Shown: positions 1-9,198, numbered from the stretch's first letter. The stretch is DNA of 64,000 nt from Acidimicrobiaceae bacterium (GCA_027451285.1 DAIDJP010000016.1:62001-126000), one strand, 5' to 3'. Numbers and translations are program-made. The notes: a model not told the origin generated them from the letters alone.

Positions 1-2520
1 CAGGTCGCGCCGAACGGGGATTTCACGTCGGAGGCCATCTGGCGACTGGCCACCATGAATTCCATCGACGCGCGGGATCCCGTCAACCCGGTGTGGCCCC
101 ACACGGCCGCGGCGATCAAGTTCGGCGCCACGGTGGTCTCCAGTGGCGGAGACGTGATGCTCCCGAATGGCTCGCGCGTCTGGTGTGACGGAGGACCCGT
201 CACACTCTGGGATCGCGAGGTGCCAGAGCTGGATCGCCTCAGCGTTGTTCCGCGAACCTCGATTGCCAAGGGCCACCTCATGGCGACCCGGGCCGCACGG
301 ATTGATGCCGAACTCGCACCGGATCAACTGGCTGCGGTGAGCGATCCGCTCACGAGAGCCAGGATCATCGCTCCGGCAGGGTCGGGCAAGACACGAGTCC
401 TGACGGAGCGCGCTCGCCATCTCGTTCGCTCGGGCGTACCTGTCCAGTCCCTGCTCCTGCTCGCGTACAACAACCGTGCCCAGCGAGAGATGCGCAATCG
501 TACGAGCGATCTGCCAGAACTCCAGGTCCAGACGTTGAACGCCGTGAGTCTCTCGATCATCAACGGTCGGAACGGATTCCTCGAGCGAGCTGAGCGTCGG
601 ACGACGATCGATGAAAGAGCCGTGCGAAGCATCCTTCAGCAGCTCCACGACTTCCGTCGTGTCCGCGACTCGGATCCCGTCGCCGATTGGATCGCCGCCC
701 TTGCCGAGGTTCGACTCGGCCTTAAGTCACCGGTAAAGGTCGAGGCGTCCTACGGCGGAGATCTCGAGGGCTTCGCGGAGCTGTTCCCTATGTACCGACA
801 GTACTTGGCCGACCACGGGCTCGTTGACTTCGACGAGCAGATCTACCGGGCGATTGAGGTGCTGCTGCGCGAGTGGCCGGTCAGATTCTACGCCGAGAAG
901 AACGCCGAGTTCCTACTCGTCGACGAGTTCCAGGACTTTCGGCCGGCGGACATGCTTCTGCTGCGACTCTTGGCCGGACCGGCCCTATCGGTCTTCGCGG
1001 TGGGCGATGACGATCAGACGATCTACGGCTACTCCGGTGCCACCCCGGAGTGGCTGGTCGGCTTCGAGAGGTACGTCCCCGACGCGCGACACCACGCCCT
1101 CACGGTTAACTACCGGTGCCCGGTCCCCGTCGTCACCGCGGCGTCGAACCTGGTGTCGCACAACGAACTCCGCGTTGCGAAGGTGATCCGGCCCGGGCCA
1201 AAGAACATGACGGACATCGCCACACTGACGGTGTGTAGGGAGGAGGCGCCCGCCACGTTCACTGTTCAGCGCATCGTCGAGATGGTGGCGGACGGGGTCG
1301 AACCCACTGACATCGCTGTCTTGTCGCGCGTCAAAGTCCTCTTGGTTCCGTTGGCCTTGGCGCTCTCTGAACAGGGCGTGCCGGTCACGTTGCGTGAGGC
1401 GGAGACACTCATGGCGAACTCCGGTGTGGCATCAACCCTCGCGTGGCTGCGAGTGGGGCTCGACCCACAGAATCTCTCCAATTCAGACGTGGCCGCCGTG
1501 GCGAAGCGTCCCAATCGCGGCATGAGCCCCGCAGTGCTCAAGATGGTCGAGGAGAAGACGTCGGTGGCGGAACTCGCGCAGTTGGCGAAGAGGCTGACCG
1601 GGGAGGCGTCCACCCAGATCTCCGGACTCGTTCGGGACATCGAAGGACTGGCCAGGCACGTCGCGAGTGGCTCGAGCACCTCGGTCATCACGTTCGTCCT
1701 CGAGCAGGTGGGTCTCGATCGATCACTGATCAAGCTCGATCAGTCGCGCGAGGACAAGGGCAAGGAATCGACCTTCGACGCGATGCGGGCGCTGACGGCA
1801 TTGGGGCGGCTTCATCCTGATCCCTCGACTTTCGAGAGCTGGTTGAAGCAATCGCTGAGCCAATTCCGCGAAGCGAAGGGGGTCGAGCTCTCCACGGTTC
1901 ATCGCGTGAAGGGTCAGGAATGGCCGCACGTCATCGTCTACGACGTCACCCAGGGAGTCTTCCCGCACCGCCTGAGCGACGACACGGAGGAGGAGCGTCG
2001 GGTATTCCACGTGGCGATCACCCGCTGCATCCAGTCGCTCACCATCGTCGCGGATTCCTCCGAGCCCTCCGAGTTCCTCGCTGAACTCTCTCGGGCCCAC
2101 CCTCCGAGGTCCAAGAGGGGCGCTACCCAAGTATCCACCCGGCGACCAGTATCAAAGGCAGGTCCCAAGACGGTCTCGAAGGCGAGCTCCAAGACGGGCG
2201 CCAAGGCTGGTCCTAAGGCGACACCCAAGGTGGGGGCCACCTCGAGCCGCAACCCATACACCGCCTTGCCAAGGCGCCCGAAGGCGGATCCTCGATCGAC
2301 GGGGTTGAGCCAGCGCCCCCCGTCGTTGACACGTCGGAAACCGGCGGAGGAATCCATTCACGCGGTCGTCGGCATGAGATTCAGATGGAGTGGCTATGAC
2401 TGCGTGGTGAGCGCGGTCAATGAGCGAGGAGTTGAGGTTTCCTTCGGGCCGACACGACTCACCGTGACCTTCGGGGAGTTGGTACACGTCAGGGGTCGCC
2501 TTCTCAGGCTTGCTCCGTAG
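1..2520 (+). CDS. UvrD/Rep-family ATP-dependent helicase (5' end probably outside window)
   Basis: Walker A APAGSGKTRVLTERA, LLVDEFQDF, GDDDQTIYGYSGA, VSTVHRVKGQEW-type motifs; frame is open from base 1 (QVAPNGDFTSEAIWRLAT precedes the ATG at 55); K/A/P/T-rich linker near C-terminus. Confidence 0.88.
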   Translation, partial: QVAPNGDFTSEAIWRLATMNSIDARDPVNPVWPHTAAAIKFGATVVSSGGDVMLPNGSRVWCDGGPVTLWDREVPELDRLSVVPRTSIAKGHLMATRAARIDAELAPDQLAAVSDPLTRARIIAPAGSGKTRVLTERARHLVRSGVPVQSLLLLAYNNRAQREMRNRTSDLPELQVQTLNAVSLSIINGRNGFLERAERRTTIDERAVRSILQQLHDFRRVRDSDPVADWIAALAEVRLGLKSPVKVEASYGGDLEGFAELFPMYRQYLADHGLVDFDEQIYRAIEVLLREWPVRFYAEKNAEFLLVDEFQDFRPADMLLLRLLAGPALSVFAVGDDDQTIYGYSGATPEWLVGFERYVPDARHHALTVNYRCPVPVVTAASNLVSHNELRVAKVIRPGPKNMTDIATLTVCREEAPATFTVQRIVEMVADGVEPTDIAVLSRVKVLLVPLALALSEQGVPVTLREAETLMANSGVASTLAWLRVGLDPQNLSNSDVAAVAKRPNRGMSPAVLKMVEEKTSVAELAQLAKRLTGEASTQISGLVRDIEGLARHVASGSSTSVITFVLEQVGLDRSLIKLDQSREDKGKESTFDAMRALTALGRLHPDPSTFESWLKQSLSQFREAKGVELSTVHRVKGQEWPHVIVYDVTQGVFPHRLSDDTEEERRVFHVAITRCIQSLTIVADSSEPSEFLAELSRAHPPRSKRGATQVSTRRPVSKAGPKTVSKASSKTGAKAGPKATPKVGATSSRNPYTALPRRPKADPRSTGLSQRPPSLTRRKPAEESIHAVVGMRFRWSGYDCVVSAVNERGVEVSFGPTRLTVTFGELVHVRGRLLRLAP

Positions 2521-2720
2521 TCACGGGCGTGGCCGTGCCACCAGCGACGTCTATCTCTCTGCTAGAGGACCCGTGGGCGCGTGGAGGAGGCGCATCGACG
2601 ACCCGCATACCGCCCCGGCGTTGGTCACAGGTGGTGAGTACTCTCTGACCATGCCAGGAGTCGGGAGCGACGACGACCACTGACCTGACCTATCCACTCG
2701 CCGAACTCGATGGCGCAACG

Positions 2721-3884
2721 GTGTGGGCGGCGAGCCTCGCCGCGAGCGGCGTTCGCCCGACAGGGTTGACCTGCGTGGGGTGCGGTGGCGCGATGTCGCT
2801 TCGAGCCGGGGAGCATCGACGGCCTCACTTCGCGCATCGGCCCGGTACGGAGTGTGTCTCTGGTGAGAGCGCGCTACACGCCCTAGCGATCCGGGCCATT
2901 GCCGATGGCGTGATGAACGGATCTCGTCAGCGCACCCCGTACCCCATGGTCATCTGGTGCGACTTCTGCGACGCCAGTCGCCGGGCCGACCTGGCCCGAG
3001 GAAGCGAACTCAGCGTCGACCTGAACCGCGCCGTAGCGCCGGAGGCTCGACCAGATGTCCTGGTGCGCTCGGCGAGCGGTGATCCGCTGTTCGTCATCGA
3101 GGTGGTGGTGACGCACGCGCCCGAACTATCGGCGCTTGACGCCTTCAAGCGGCTGAGGCTTCCGGTGATCGCCGTACGACCAACATGGGAGTCTCTCGAG
3201 GGCCTGCGCGATGGCCTCGGCGGACTCGATGCCAAAGCTGGCGCTCCTACGCCAGGTTCGGTTGGCTTGCTCAGCGACTGTCGACTCCCTCGGCACCTCG
3301 GACCGGACACTGAGGAGTTGCGGCCGTGCGGTGAGTGCGGCGCTGACTCACGCGCTCTGGCACTGGAGGTCGTTGACGCGGAGTGCCATCGGTGCTCAAG
3401 TCGGTCCCGGGCGCTCGACGTGCACGTGCACGACCACGGTCGCAGGGTAGCGGTGGCAGCGGGAGCGAAGGAGCTATCGGGCATCACTGCGGTGGCGAGG
3501 GAGATGAACGTGAACCTCGAGGAGCGCTATTCGAAGATGGCCAGCGTGTCGTACCTCGCCAACATCTGTGGTTGCGGGGCGTTTCAGGGCGACAATTACG
3601 TCTACGAGGGGTTCTCCCCTGAGCAAACCTACGAGACGGACCTAGCGACACCGGTGCGCCACTACGAGGTGTGCCGCGCCGGGCACTGGCGGCTGCTCGC
3701 GGAGCGCCCGTGGTTACCGGATTCGAGAGTGCGGCGACGCGTGGGTGCGCGAGGTCTGTGCGGCGCTGAGGCCGGCATCTTCGACGACGCAGAGTCGCTC
3801 ATGAGCGTGGAGGTCTTCGATCTGTCGTCCGTGTCTCCTCGTGACATCGCGCGCGCCCTGATCTGGGGACAGCGAAAGTTCTAA
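2721..3884 (+). CDS. Competence CoiA-like protein (putative nuclease)
   Basis: N-terminal CVGCGGAMSLRAGEHRRPHFAH and RPDVLV...PLFVIEVVVTH resemble the CoiA-like family; later Cys pairs CGECG/CHRC. Confidence 0.6.
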   Translation: MWAASLAASGVRPTGLTCVGCGGAMSLRAGEHRRPHFAHRPGTECVSGESALHALAIRAIADGVMNGSRQRTPYPMVIWCDFCDASRRADLARGSELSVDLNRAVAPEARPDVLVRSASGDPLFVIEVVVTHAPELSALDAFKRLRLPVIAVRPTWESLEGLRDGLGGLDAKAGAPTPGSVGLLSDCRLPRHLGPDTEELRPCGECGADSRALALEVVDAECHRCSSRSRALDVHVHDHGRRVAVAAGAKELSGITAVAREMNVNLEERYSKMASVSYLANICGCGAFQGDNYVYEGFSPEQTYETDLATPVRHYEVCRAGHWRLLAERPWLPDSRVRRRVGARGLCGAEAGIFDDAESLMSVEVFDLSSVSPRDIARALIWGQRKF

Positions 3885-4046
3885 GGCTCGATTGAGCCAC
3901 TGGGCCGTCTACACCACCGTCGCTGTCACACTCATGCGCTCGCGACCCGTTGGCGGTCCGCGTTCGAACGAGAGGTGTGTCTAGCGAGCGAGACACCGAA
4001 GGCGGACGCCCGAGAGACGCTGAGCAGGGTATTCGAATCGGCGGTG

Positions 4047-5555
4047 CTACAGGTCGAGGTTCAGGAGGGCACTCGTTGACTTGCGCTCCTCCTCGTCCAC
4101 GTACGCCATCACGGTCTGTAGCGACTTGTGCCGAGTCACCTTGGCGATCTCGGAGATGTCTGCCTTGTCCTTCGCGAGCTGGGTCGCGATGCCGCGCTTG
4201 CCGGAGTGGGACGAGAAGAGGGCCGGGTTAATCCCGTTGATCTCCGCTCGTCGAAGCACTTCGCGAAGCGTTCGGGTCACGGCTTGTCCGCTCACGGCTG
4301 GCACCGAATGGGTGTACCCGCTCGGGTCTGCTTCGAAGAGACAGAGGTTCTCGTGGCGATCGATCGGGCAGAACAGGAAGTGGTCGTCGGTGGCCCCGGC
4401 GGATCGCAGCATCTCGATCCACCGCTCGACAGCGCCGACGACGTCAGTCTCGAGATGCTCGCCGCGGGGCACGAACGCGACGAGACCGTGGCCGGCCTGA
4501 TCAGTCTTCGACCGGGGAATCGTCAGCGTGAGGCCACGCCTCTCGAAGGCGAGGTGACGAAGCCGTACGTGGACGAGTTCGTCGCTTCGAAGTGCGCCGG
4601 CCCACAGCAGCCAGATGCAGGCCATGTTGCGCACACTGCTGGGTGTCGGGGCCAGCACGTGTTCGAGGAGCACTCGGGCTTCTTGCGCTGTCACGGCTGT
4701 GGCATGAGTGAGTTCGAGATTGGCGCGAGACGCCCATTTCAGGATGATGGAGCGAACGGACTGATCGGAGATGGGTGTGGCGACCACGCTGTCGTTGCTC
4801 CGGAGTCGACAAGCGAGCGGACCAGAGTCGCCGTTGCGGCGTTCGAGCCACCTGGTAAGTGCCGCGCCTACGCTCGCCATCTCTGACCCGAGGGAGATGA
4901 AGATCGTGCGCCGGGCCAGGCGGAGCTCGAGCTGGCCGTCCGCCAGGGCGACGAGCGAATTCGTGCTGAGTCCGGTGATCTCGCCGTAGGAGAGTCCGAG
5001 CGAGCGCAGACCGATGACCACCGCGTCGCGCAGCTGAGTGCGGGTCGGAGCGAGCAGGTGCCGGCCTAGGGGAACGAGTTGATCGAGTAGCAGCGGTGCC
5101 GCTTTGCGTCGGGGCGCCACGCCCAGCCGGTTGCGCACTCCTCGGCGCATCTTTTCGAGTTCGCCTGAGCGTGGGGGTGCAATTCGGTGGTTGGCGTGGA
5201 CCCAGTCGATGGCGGCTAGAGCCTGCACAATCGTCCCGTGGGCTGGCGGCGGCTCCTTCGTAGTCCAGTCGGCGATGTAGAGCATCACAACTTCGACGGG
5301 CACCGGGAGCGCCGTTGAGAGACGGTGCGCCACACACAAGTTCACAAATCGACCCCACTGGCGGGTGTAGCGCTCGATGGTCGAGTCTGCGTGAGAAGAC
5401 GCCTGGAGGTCGGCCACGACGTCCACCAGACGCTCCAACTCGGCGCGAACCGACGCGGAGACATTGCCGACCGCCGCTGAAACGCTTCCTGATGGCACTG
5501 CGACCAGTTCGGCTGTGGCGAGGTTGGCAGTGTGTGTGGATCGCCTCATGGCCAC
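4047..5555 (-). CDS. Tyrosine recombinase / site-specific integrase
   Basis: N-terminal SAM-like region (STIERYTRQWGRFVNLC), catalytic-type LRSDEL, HSGKRGIATQLA, TRHKSLQTVMAYVDEEER. Confidence 0.85.
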   Translation of the reverse strand: MAMRRSTHTANLATAELVAVPSGSVSAAVGNVSASVRAELERLVDVVADLQASSHADSTIERYTRQWGRFVNLCVAHRLSTALPVPVEVVMLYIADWTTKEPPPAHGTIVQALAAIDWVHANHRIAPPRSGELEKMRRGVRNRLGVAPRRKAAPLLLDQLVPLGRHLLAPTRTQLRDAVVIGLRSLGLSYGEITGLSTNSLVALADGQLELRLARRTIFISLGSEMASVGAALTRWLERRNGDSGPLACRLRSNDSVVATPISDQSVRSIILKWASRANLELTHATAVTAQEARVLLEHVLAPTPSSVRNMACIWLLWAGALRSDELVHVRLRHLAFERRGLTLTIPRSKTDQAGHGLVAFVPRGEHLETDVVGAVERWIEMLRSAGATDDHFLFCPIDRHENLCLFEADPSGYTHSVPAVSGQAVTRTLREVLRRAEINGINPALFSSHSGKRGIATQLAKDKADISEIAKVTRHKSLQTVMAYVDEEERKSTSALLNLDL

Positions 5556-5815
5556 GACAGTGCCGGGGTCCTACAGGCACGCACACGGGAACTCATTAGA
5601 TCAATTCTCAAAACCGGCGAGGGCCAACGGAACTGACCCAGCTGTTCCAACTCGTCGCAACTGACGACCAGTTATCAACAGCGTTTTCCCCAACTTCTTA
5701 CTCTTGTGACGCACAACGCCGGCCCCGTACCGTGAGTTACAGCAGCGTAATTACAGTGACGTGGTTCTCTAACCGAGTTGCGCTGTCGACATTGACCTGG
5801 ATGAAGGAGGCTGGC

Positions 5816-5983
5816 ATGAAGATTGCGGCATTTCACACGGTGACCCCCGAGAGGGGTGAACCCGGTCACCGTGACGTCTATCACGACGTGAGCGACTGTC
5901 CAGACGGAATGCGCATCAAGCCCGCCAATAGACGCGCGGGGACAGGAGGTCGTCCCAAGTGCGAGTACTGCAGGGATCACTGA
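5816..5983 (+). CDS. Small Cys/His-containing protein (55 aa)
   Basis: ATG with GAAGGAGG RBS; MKIAAFHTVTPERGEPGHRDVYHDVSDCPDGMRIKPANRRAGTGGRPKCEYCRDH; Cys...CxxC arrangement. Confidence 0.6.
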   Translation: MKIAAFHTVTPERGEPGHRDVYHDVSDCPDGMRIKPANRRAGTGGRPKCEYCRDH

Positions 5984-6046
5984 TCGCGTTATCCGTCACA
6001 GCTCGCTGGAAGTATCTCAGGACAGGGACGAGAAGGGAGGTGGATA

Positions 6047-6178
6047 GTGACTGATCGACGTGCCGGGCCAAAGCAGGGTCCATACGTGGGACAAGAGCCG
6101 CGATCGCGGAACAATGACGGTTCGTGGCGCAAGAAGCGCTCCGACGCCGGCAAGCCCCGCAACAAGCCGACGAGGTAG
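6047..6178 (+). CDS. Small basic protein (43 aa)
   Basis: GTG with GGGAGGTG RBS; VTDRRAGPKQGPYVGQEPRSRNNDGSWRKKRSDAGKPRNKPTR. Confidence 0.5.
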   Translation: MTDRRAGPKQGPYVGQEPRSRNNDGSWRKKRSDAGKPRNKPTR

Positions 6179-6590
6179 GTCGCCAAGCACTTTCGACGTC
6201 GCCGCCATCTAGTTCTCGGTGGTGGATGAGGGCGCGACTGCACTCGTACATCGACGAGATCCGAGACCAGGGCGCTGAGTTGGTGGCACCGTGGCTCGGA
6301 CCGCTCTCGGGTAGGAGCTCCTCACCACCGGCACCAGCAGCGCAGGGCGATTTGCCAGAGAGTGAACGATGTGCCAGGGTCCACCAGCTCATGGCAGGTG
6401 CGGGGTACCGTGGCACTCTCGGCGTTGGAGTGCCAGGTTGACTGGTTGTTCAGCGCCGAAGATGAAGTACGACGAGGGGCCGGTTGCCGCCGACCCCTCG
6501 TCGAAAAGAGATGCCCGTAGGTGCGGGCCCTCTATCGGATTGCGGTAGGAGCGTAGCGCACCCACGGGCCCTAGTGAAGGGATATCACCC

Positions 6591-7610
6591 GTGACAGCTA
6601 TGAATCCACTCAATCCACCAGGAGAGCCGACCTCGAGGGCAGTCCAGAACGCCTTCGAGACGTTCGCCCGCGAACTGAACCTCGACCGAGTCGAGCGACG
6701 CGACGCGAGCGAGAAACTCGACGAGGTCACCCAGCGCCTACGTGACGAGGGCATCATCACCGATGCGTTCCTGCAAGGAAGTCTCGCTCGACGAACGATG
6801 GTGTCGCCACTGCGTGACATCGACGAGGTCGTCATCCTTGGTCCGGAGCACGCGCACCTACGCGGCATCGAGGGCGGCGCGCGTGGTGCAGCAGATTTGA
6901 TCGGTGGCGCACTCCGTCGTCAGTATCCCGGCGCAACACACGATGTGTCACGCCACTCACTCAAGGTTGACTTCGGTGAAGACACGTTCAGCTTCGACGT
7001 CGTGCCGGCGTTCGAGGTACTCGATGGAAGCGACGATGTGGAGATCATGGATCTCACTCACGGCCTCTGGTCGAGGTCTAACCCGCGCGAACTGATTCGC
7101 GTGGTGGCCGAGCGTGACAGGCTGTGCGGCGGAGCATTCGTCCACCAGGTGCGCTTCGTGAAGCACTGGCTACGTCAAGCTCTAGGTGATGACTTTCCAG
7201 GTCTGCACGCTGAGGCCATCGCGTACGCCTGCATCGATGAGCTGCTGGGCCACGCCGAGGCGGTGGAGAGAGTCTTCATGGAAGGCGCCCGGCTATTGGG
7301 CCCCCTTGGCGGGTACTGGGATCCGACCGGACGAGACCGGCTTGACGAGAGACTCGATGCGGGTATCCGAGCGAACGCCCGAGCGGCTTTTGAGGGCGCG
7401 GCGAACTCCGTCAACGAGGCAATGGAGCACGTAGCCCGAGGACGAGACGAAGCCGCTCTCGCAATCTTCGCGGACGTCTTTGGACCTCTCTTCCCTCGGC
7501 CAGTCGCGCAGGAGGGGCCGCGGCGCCTCACCCCCGGAGCCGCCACGGCGGCGGCGTTGCGCAGTGTCGAGCCGCCGGGGCCAACACCGCGAGCGTGGCG
7601 GTCGTCGTGA
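6591..7610 (+). CDS. CD-NTase-like nucleotidyltransferase (CBASS cyclase)
   Basis: FLQGSLARRTMVSPLRDIDEVVIL (GS..R.T...DxD) and SFDVVPAFE third acidic residue; HQVRFVKHWLRQ helix typical of cGAS/DncV-like NTases. Confidence 0.82.
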   Translation: MTAMNPLNPPGEPTSRAVQNAFETFARELNLDRVERRDASEKLDEVTQRLRDEGIITDAFLQGSLARRTMVSPLRDIDEVVILGPEHAHLRGIEGGARGAADLIGGALRRQYPGATHDVSRHSLKVDFGEDTFSFDVVPAFEVLDGSDDVEIMDLTHGLWSRSNPRELIRVVAERDRLCGGAFVHQVRFVKHWLRQALGDDFPGLHAEAIAYACIDELLGHAEAVERVFMEGARLLGPLGGYWDPTGRDRLDERLDAGIRANARAAFEGAANSVNEAMEHVARGRDEAALAIFADVFGPLFPRPVAQEGPRRLTPGAATAAALRSVEPPGPTPRAWRSS

Positions 7611-8161
7611 AGTGCGGGACACGAGAGCACACGCTGCTACGCCCACTCGAGTGTGCGGGGTGGCTCACCTACGGAGGCGTCGTCGCTGGCGCCTCCGTGG
7701 GTGTCGAGTCCTGTGGAGCGCACGAGGTCGTGTTTGGCGCGTCCTTCCTGCCCCAGGGTCTAGTGGCCGCGAGTGGTTACCCGATCGAACGCGTGCGCAT
7801 CCTCGTGTCGAGGACGGGTGACCCCGTTGCGGTGCCATGTGGACGCCGTCGGACGTGGGAGCATCGCTATGTGTCCCCAGTTCACAGGCAGCGGGCCGTG
7901 GGAGCTCGGATCGACAGTTCGATTTCTCGCGAGGGCCTCATGGGCGGGCTCTGTCTGTGGTTCCCCGGTGATTCTCTCGAGCGGCGCTGGACGTGGTCGT
8001 CGGGATTCGACACGTACGTCCGGCTGGTGCGCAACCATCTCTGGTATGAGGAGGACGCGCGCCGTTTTGGGGCGTGGCCAGTCGAGGACGCACCTCACGG
8101 CTGGCCCCTCAGTGGCACCGTGCGCTCGTCGAGTTCCGACGTGAGTCGGTTGGCCTCATGA
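7595..8161 (+). CDS. E2-like (ubiquitin-conjugating-fold) CBASS accessory protein
   Basis: GTG start inside the end of the CD-NTase ORF; GGLCLWFPGDSLERRWTWSSGFDTYVRLVRNHLWYEEDARRFGAWPVEDAPHG resembles the Cys-containing LCLxxP...W...G.WP...HG signature of bacterial E2-like proteins. Confidence 0.62.
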   Translation: MAVVVKCGTREHTLLRPLECAGWLTYGGVVAGASVGVESCGAHEVVFGASFLPQGLVAASGYPIERVRILVSRTGDPVAVPCGRRRTWEHRYVSPVHRQRAVGARIDSSISREGLMGGLCLWFPGDSLERRWTWSSGFDTYVRLVRNHLWYEEDARRFGAWPVEDAPHGWPLSGTVRSSSSDVSRLAS

Positions 8162-8676
8162 TCGTCGGTTCAACGACGGGAATCGCCCTGGCGATCTTGG
8201 TGCCAGTGGCCGTTGCCGGACTCATCGCGCTCGTGAATGCTCTGCTTGCGCAGGTGAGCGCGGCAACCAGCCGTCGGCGCGAGAGCTACGCATCGGCGGT
8301 TCGCACACTCGTCTCGTGGATAGAGTTCCCGTTTCGTATTCGCCGGCGTGTCGACGATGAGCCAGAGACGTTAGCGGGACTTGCAGAGCGCGGGCATGCC
8401 ATTCAGGAGCAACTGGAGTACAACCGCGCTTGGATCGTGACGGAGAGCTCACACGTCGCCCGTGTTTACGCCGCCGTGCTTGAGCAAGTCAATGTGGTGG
8501 TAGGGCCAGCAGCGCGCGAGGCCTGGATGAGCGGTCCCGCTCGCGTTCCTTCGGACATGGTTCTAGGTCCGGTGATGGACCGGGACCGTTGCATGTCGGC
8601 TCTTGTTGAACTGGAGGCTGCCATCGGGCGGCGATTCGGCTGGGGCCGGTTCTGGCCCTGGCACGGCTCTCCCTGA
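8158..8676 (+). CDS. Small membrane protein, candidate CBASS effector
   Basis: ATGA overlap with upstream stop; N-terminal TM helix GIALAILVPVAVAGLIALVNALLAQ followed by a charged helical domain. Confidence 0.65.
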   Translation: MIVGSTTGIALAILVPVAVAGLIALVNALLAQVSAATSRRRESYASAVRTLVSWIEFPFRIRRRVDDEPETLAGLAERGHAIQEQLEYNRAWIVTESSHVARVYAAVLEQVNVVVGPAAREAWMSGPARVPSDMVLGPVMDRDRCMSALVELEAAIGRRFGWGRFWPWHGSP

Positions 8677-8731
8677 GGTTGCGGCGCAGCGGTACCGCAA
8701 CCCACTCCAAAGAGTCAGCCCCCGAAGCACT

Positions 8732-8960
8732 ACCAGTCGAGGTCCAACATGGCGCTCGTTGACTTGCGCTGCTCGTCGTCGACATAGGGAATCACGAGTT
8801 CCGCGGGCATTGGCAACGTTGACGCAAGTGCGCGAGCCGCGCGCCATTTGGCGAAACGCCTCCACCGGCGGATGTCGCTCTCGACTGTGCAGTCCCGTGT
8901 GGGGCGGCCTGCAGGTCAGCGACCTCCACAACGAGTCGCTCGAGACTGGCGAGCACGTCC
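8732..8960 (-). pseudogene. Decayed tyrosine recombinase remnant related to the 4047-5555 gene
   Basis: Minus strand encodes LERLVVEVADLQAA (frameshift) TVESDIRRWRRFAKWRAARALASTLPMPAELVIPYVDDEQRKSTSAMLDLDW*, matching the N-terminus joined to the C-terminal tail of the intact integrase. Confidence 0.8.
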
Positions 8961-9065
8961 AGTGACAGCTTGAGGCTGACATGGCGGGCGGCGGCATGGC
9001 TACGTCAGAGGAACCGTTTGTGGGGCTCTTCGCTGCAGGCCTATGCCCCTGACGGTGCCGGGTCT

Positions 9066-9113
9066 CTAAACGCTGGCACATAGGAACGTTGCTTCCTCCA
9101 TGCCAGCGTTTAG
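9066..9113. repeat. 48-bp nested dyad with perfect 13-bp outer arms
   Basis: CTAAACGCTGGCA ... TGCCAGCGTTTAG, inner AGGAA-N6-TTCCT on the same centre. Confidence 0.85.
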
Positions 9114-9198
9114 GAGGGACGTGCCGTCGTTGGTCGCGCAACGGGGAGACTCGCGGGTCATTGCCGCGACGGGTCGTCCCGGAACGGTCAGCGTCATG

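Noticed and set aside
5671-5679. TTATCAACA resembling a DnaA box
   Set aside because: Single mismatched copy with no cluster; insufficient for an origin.
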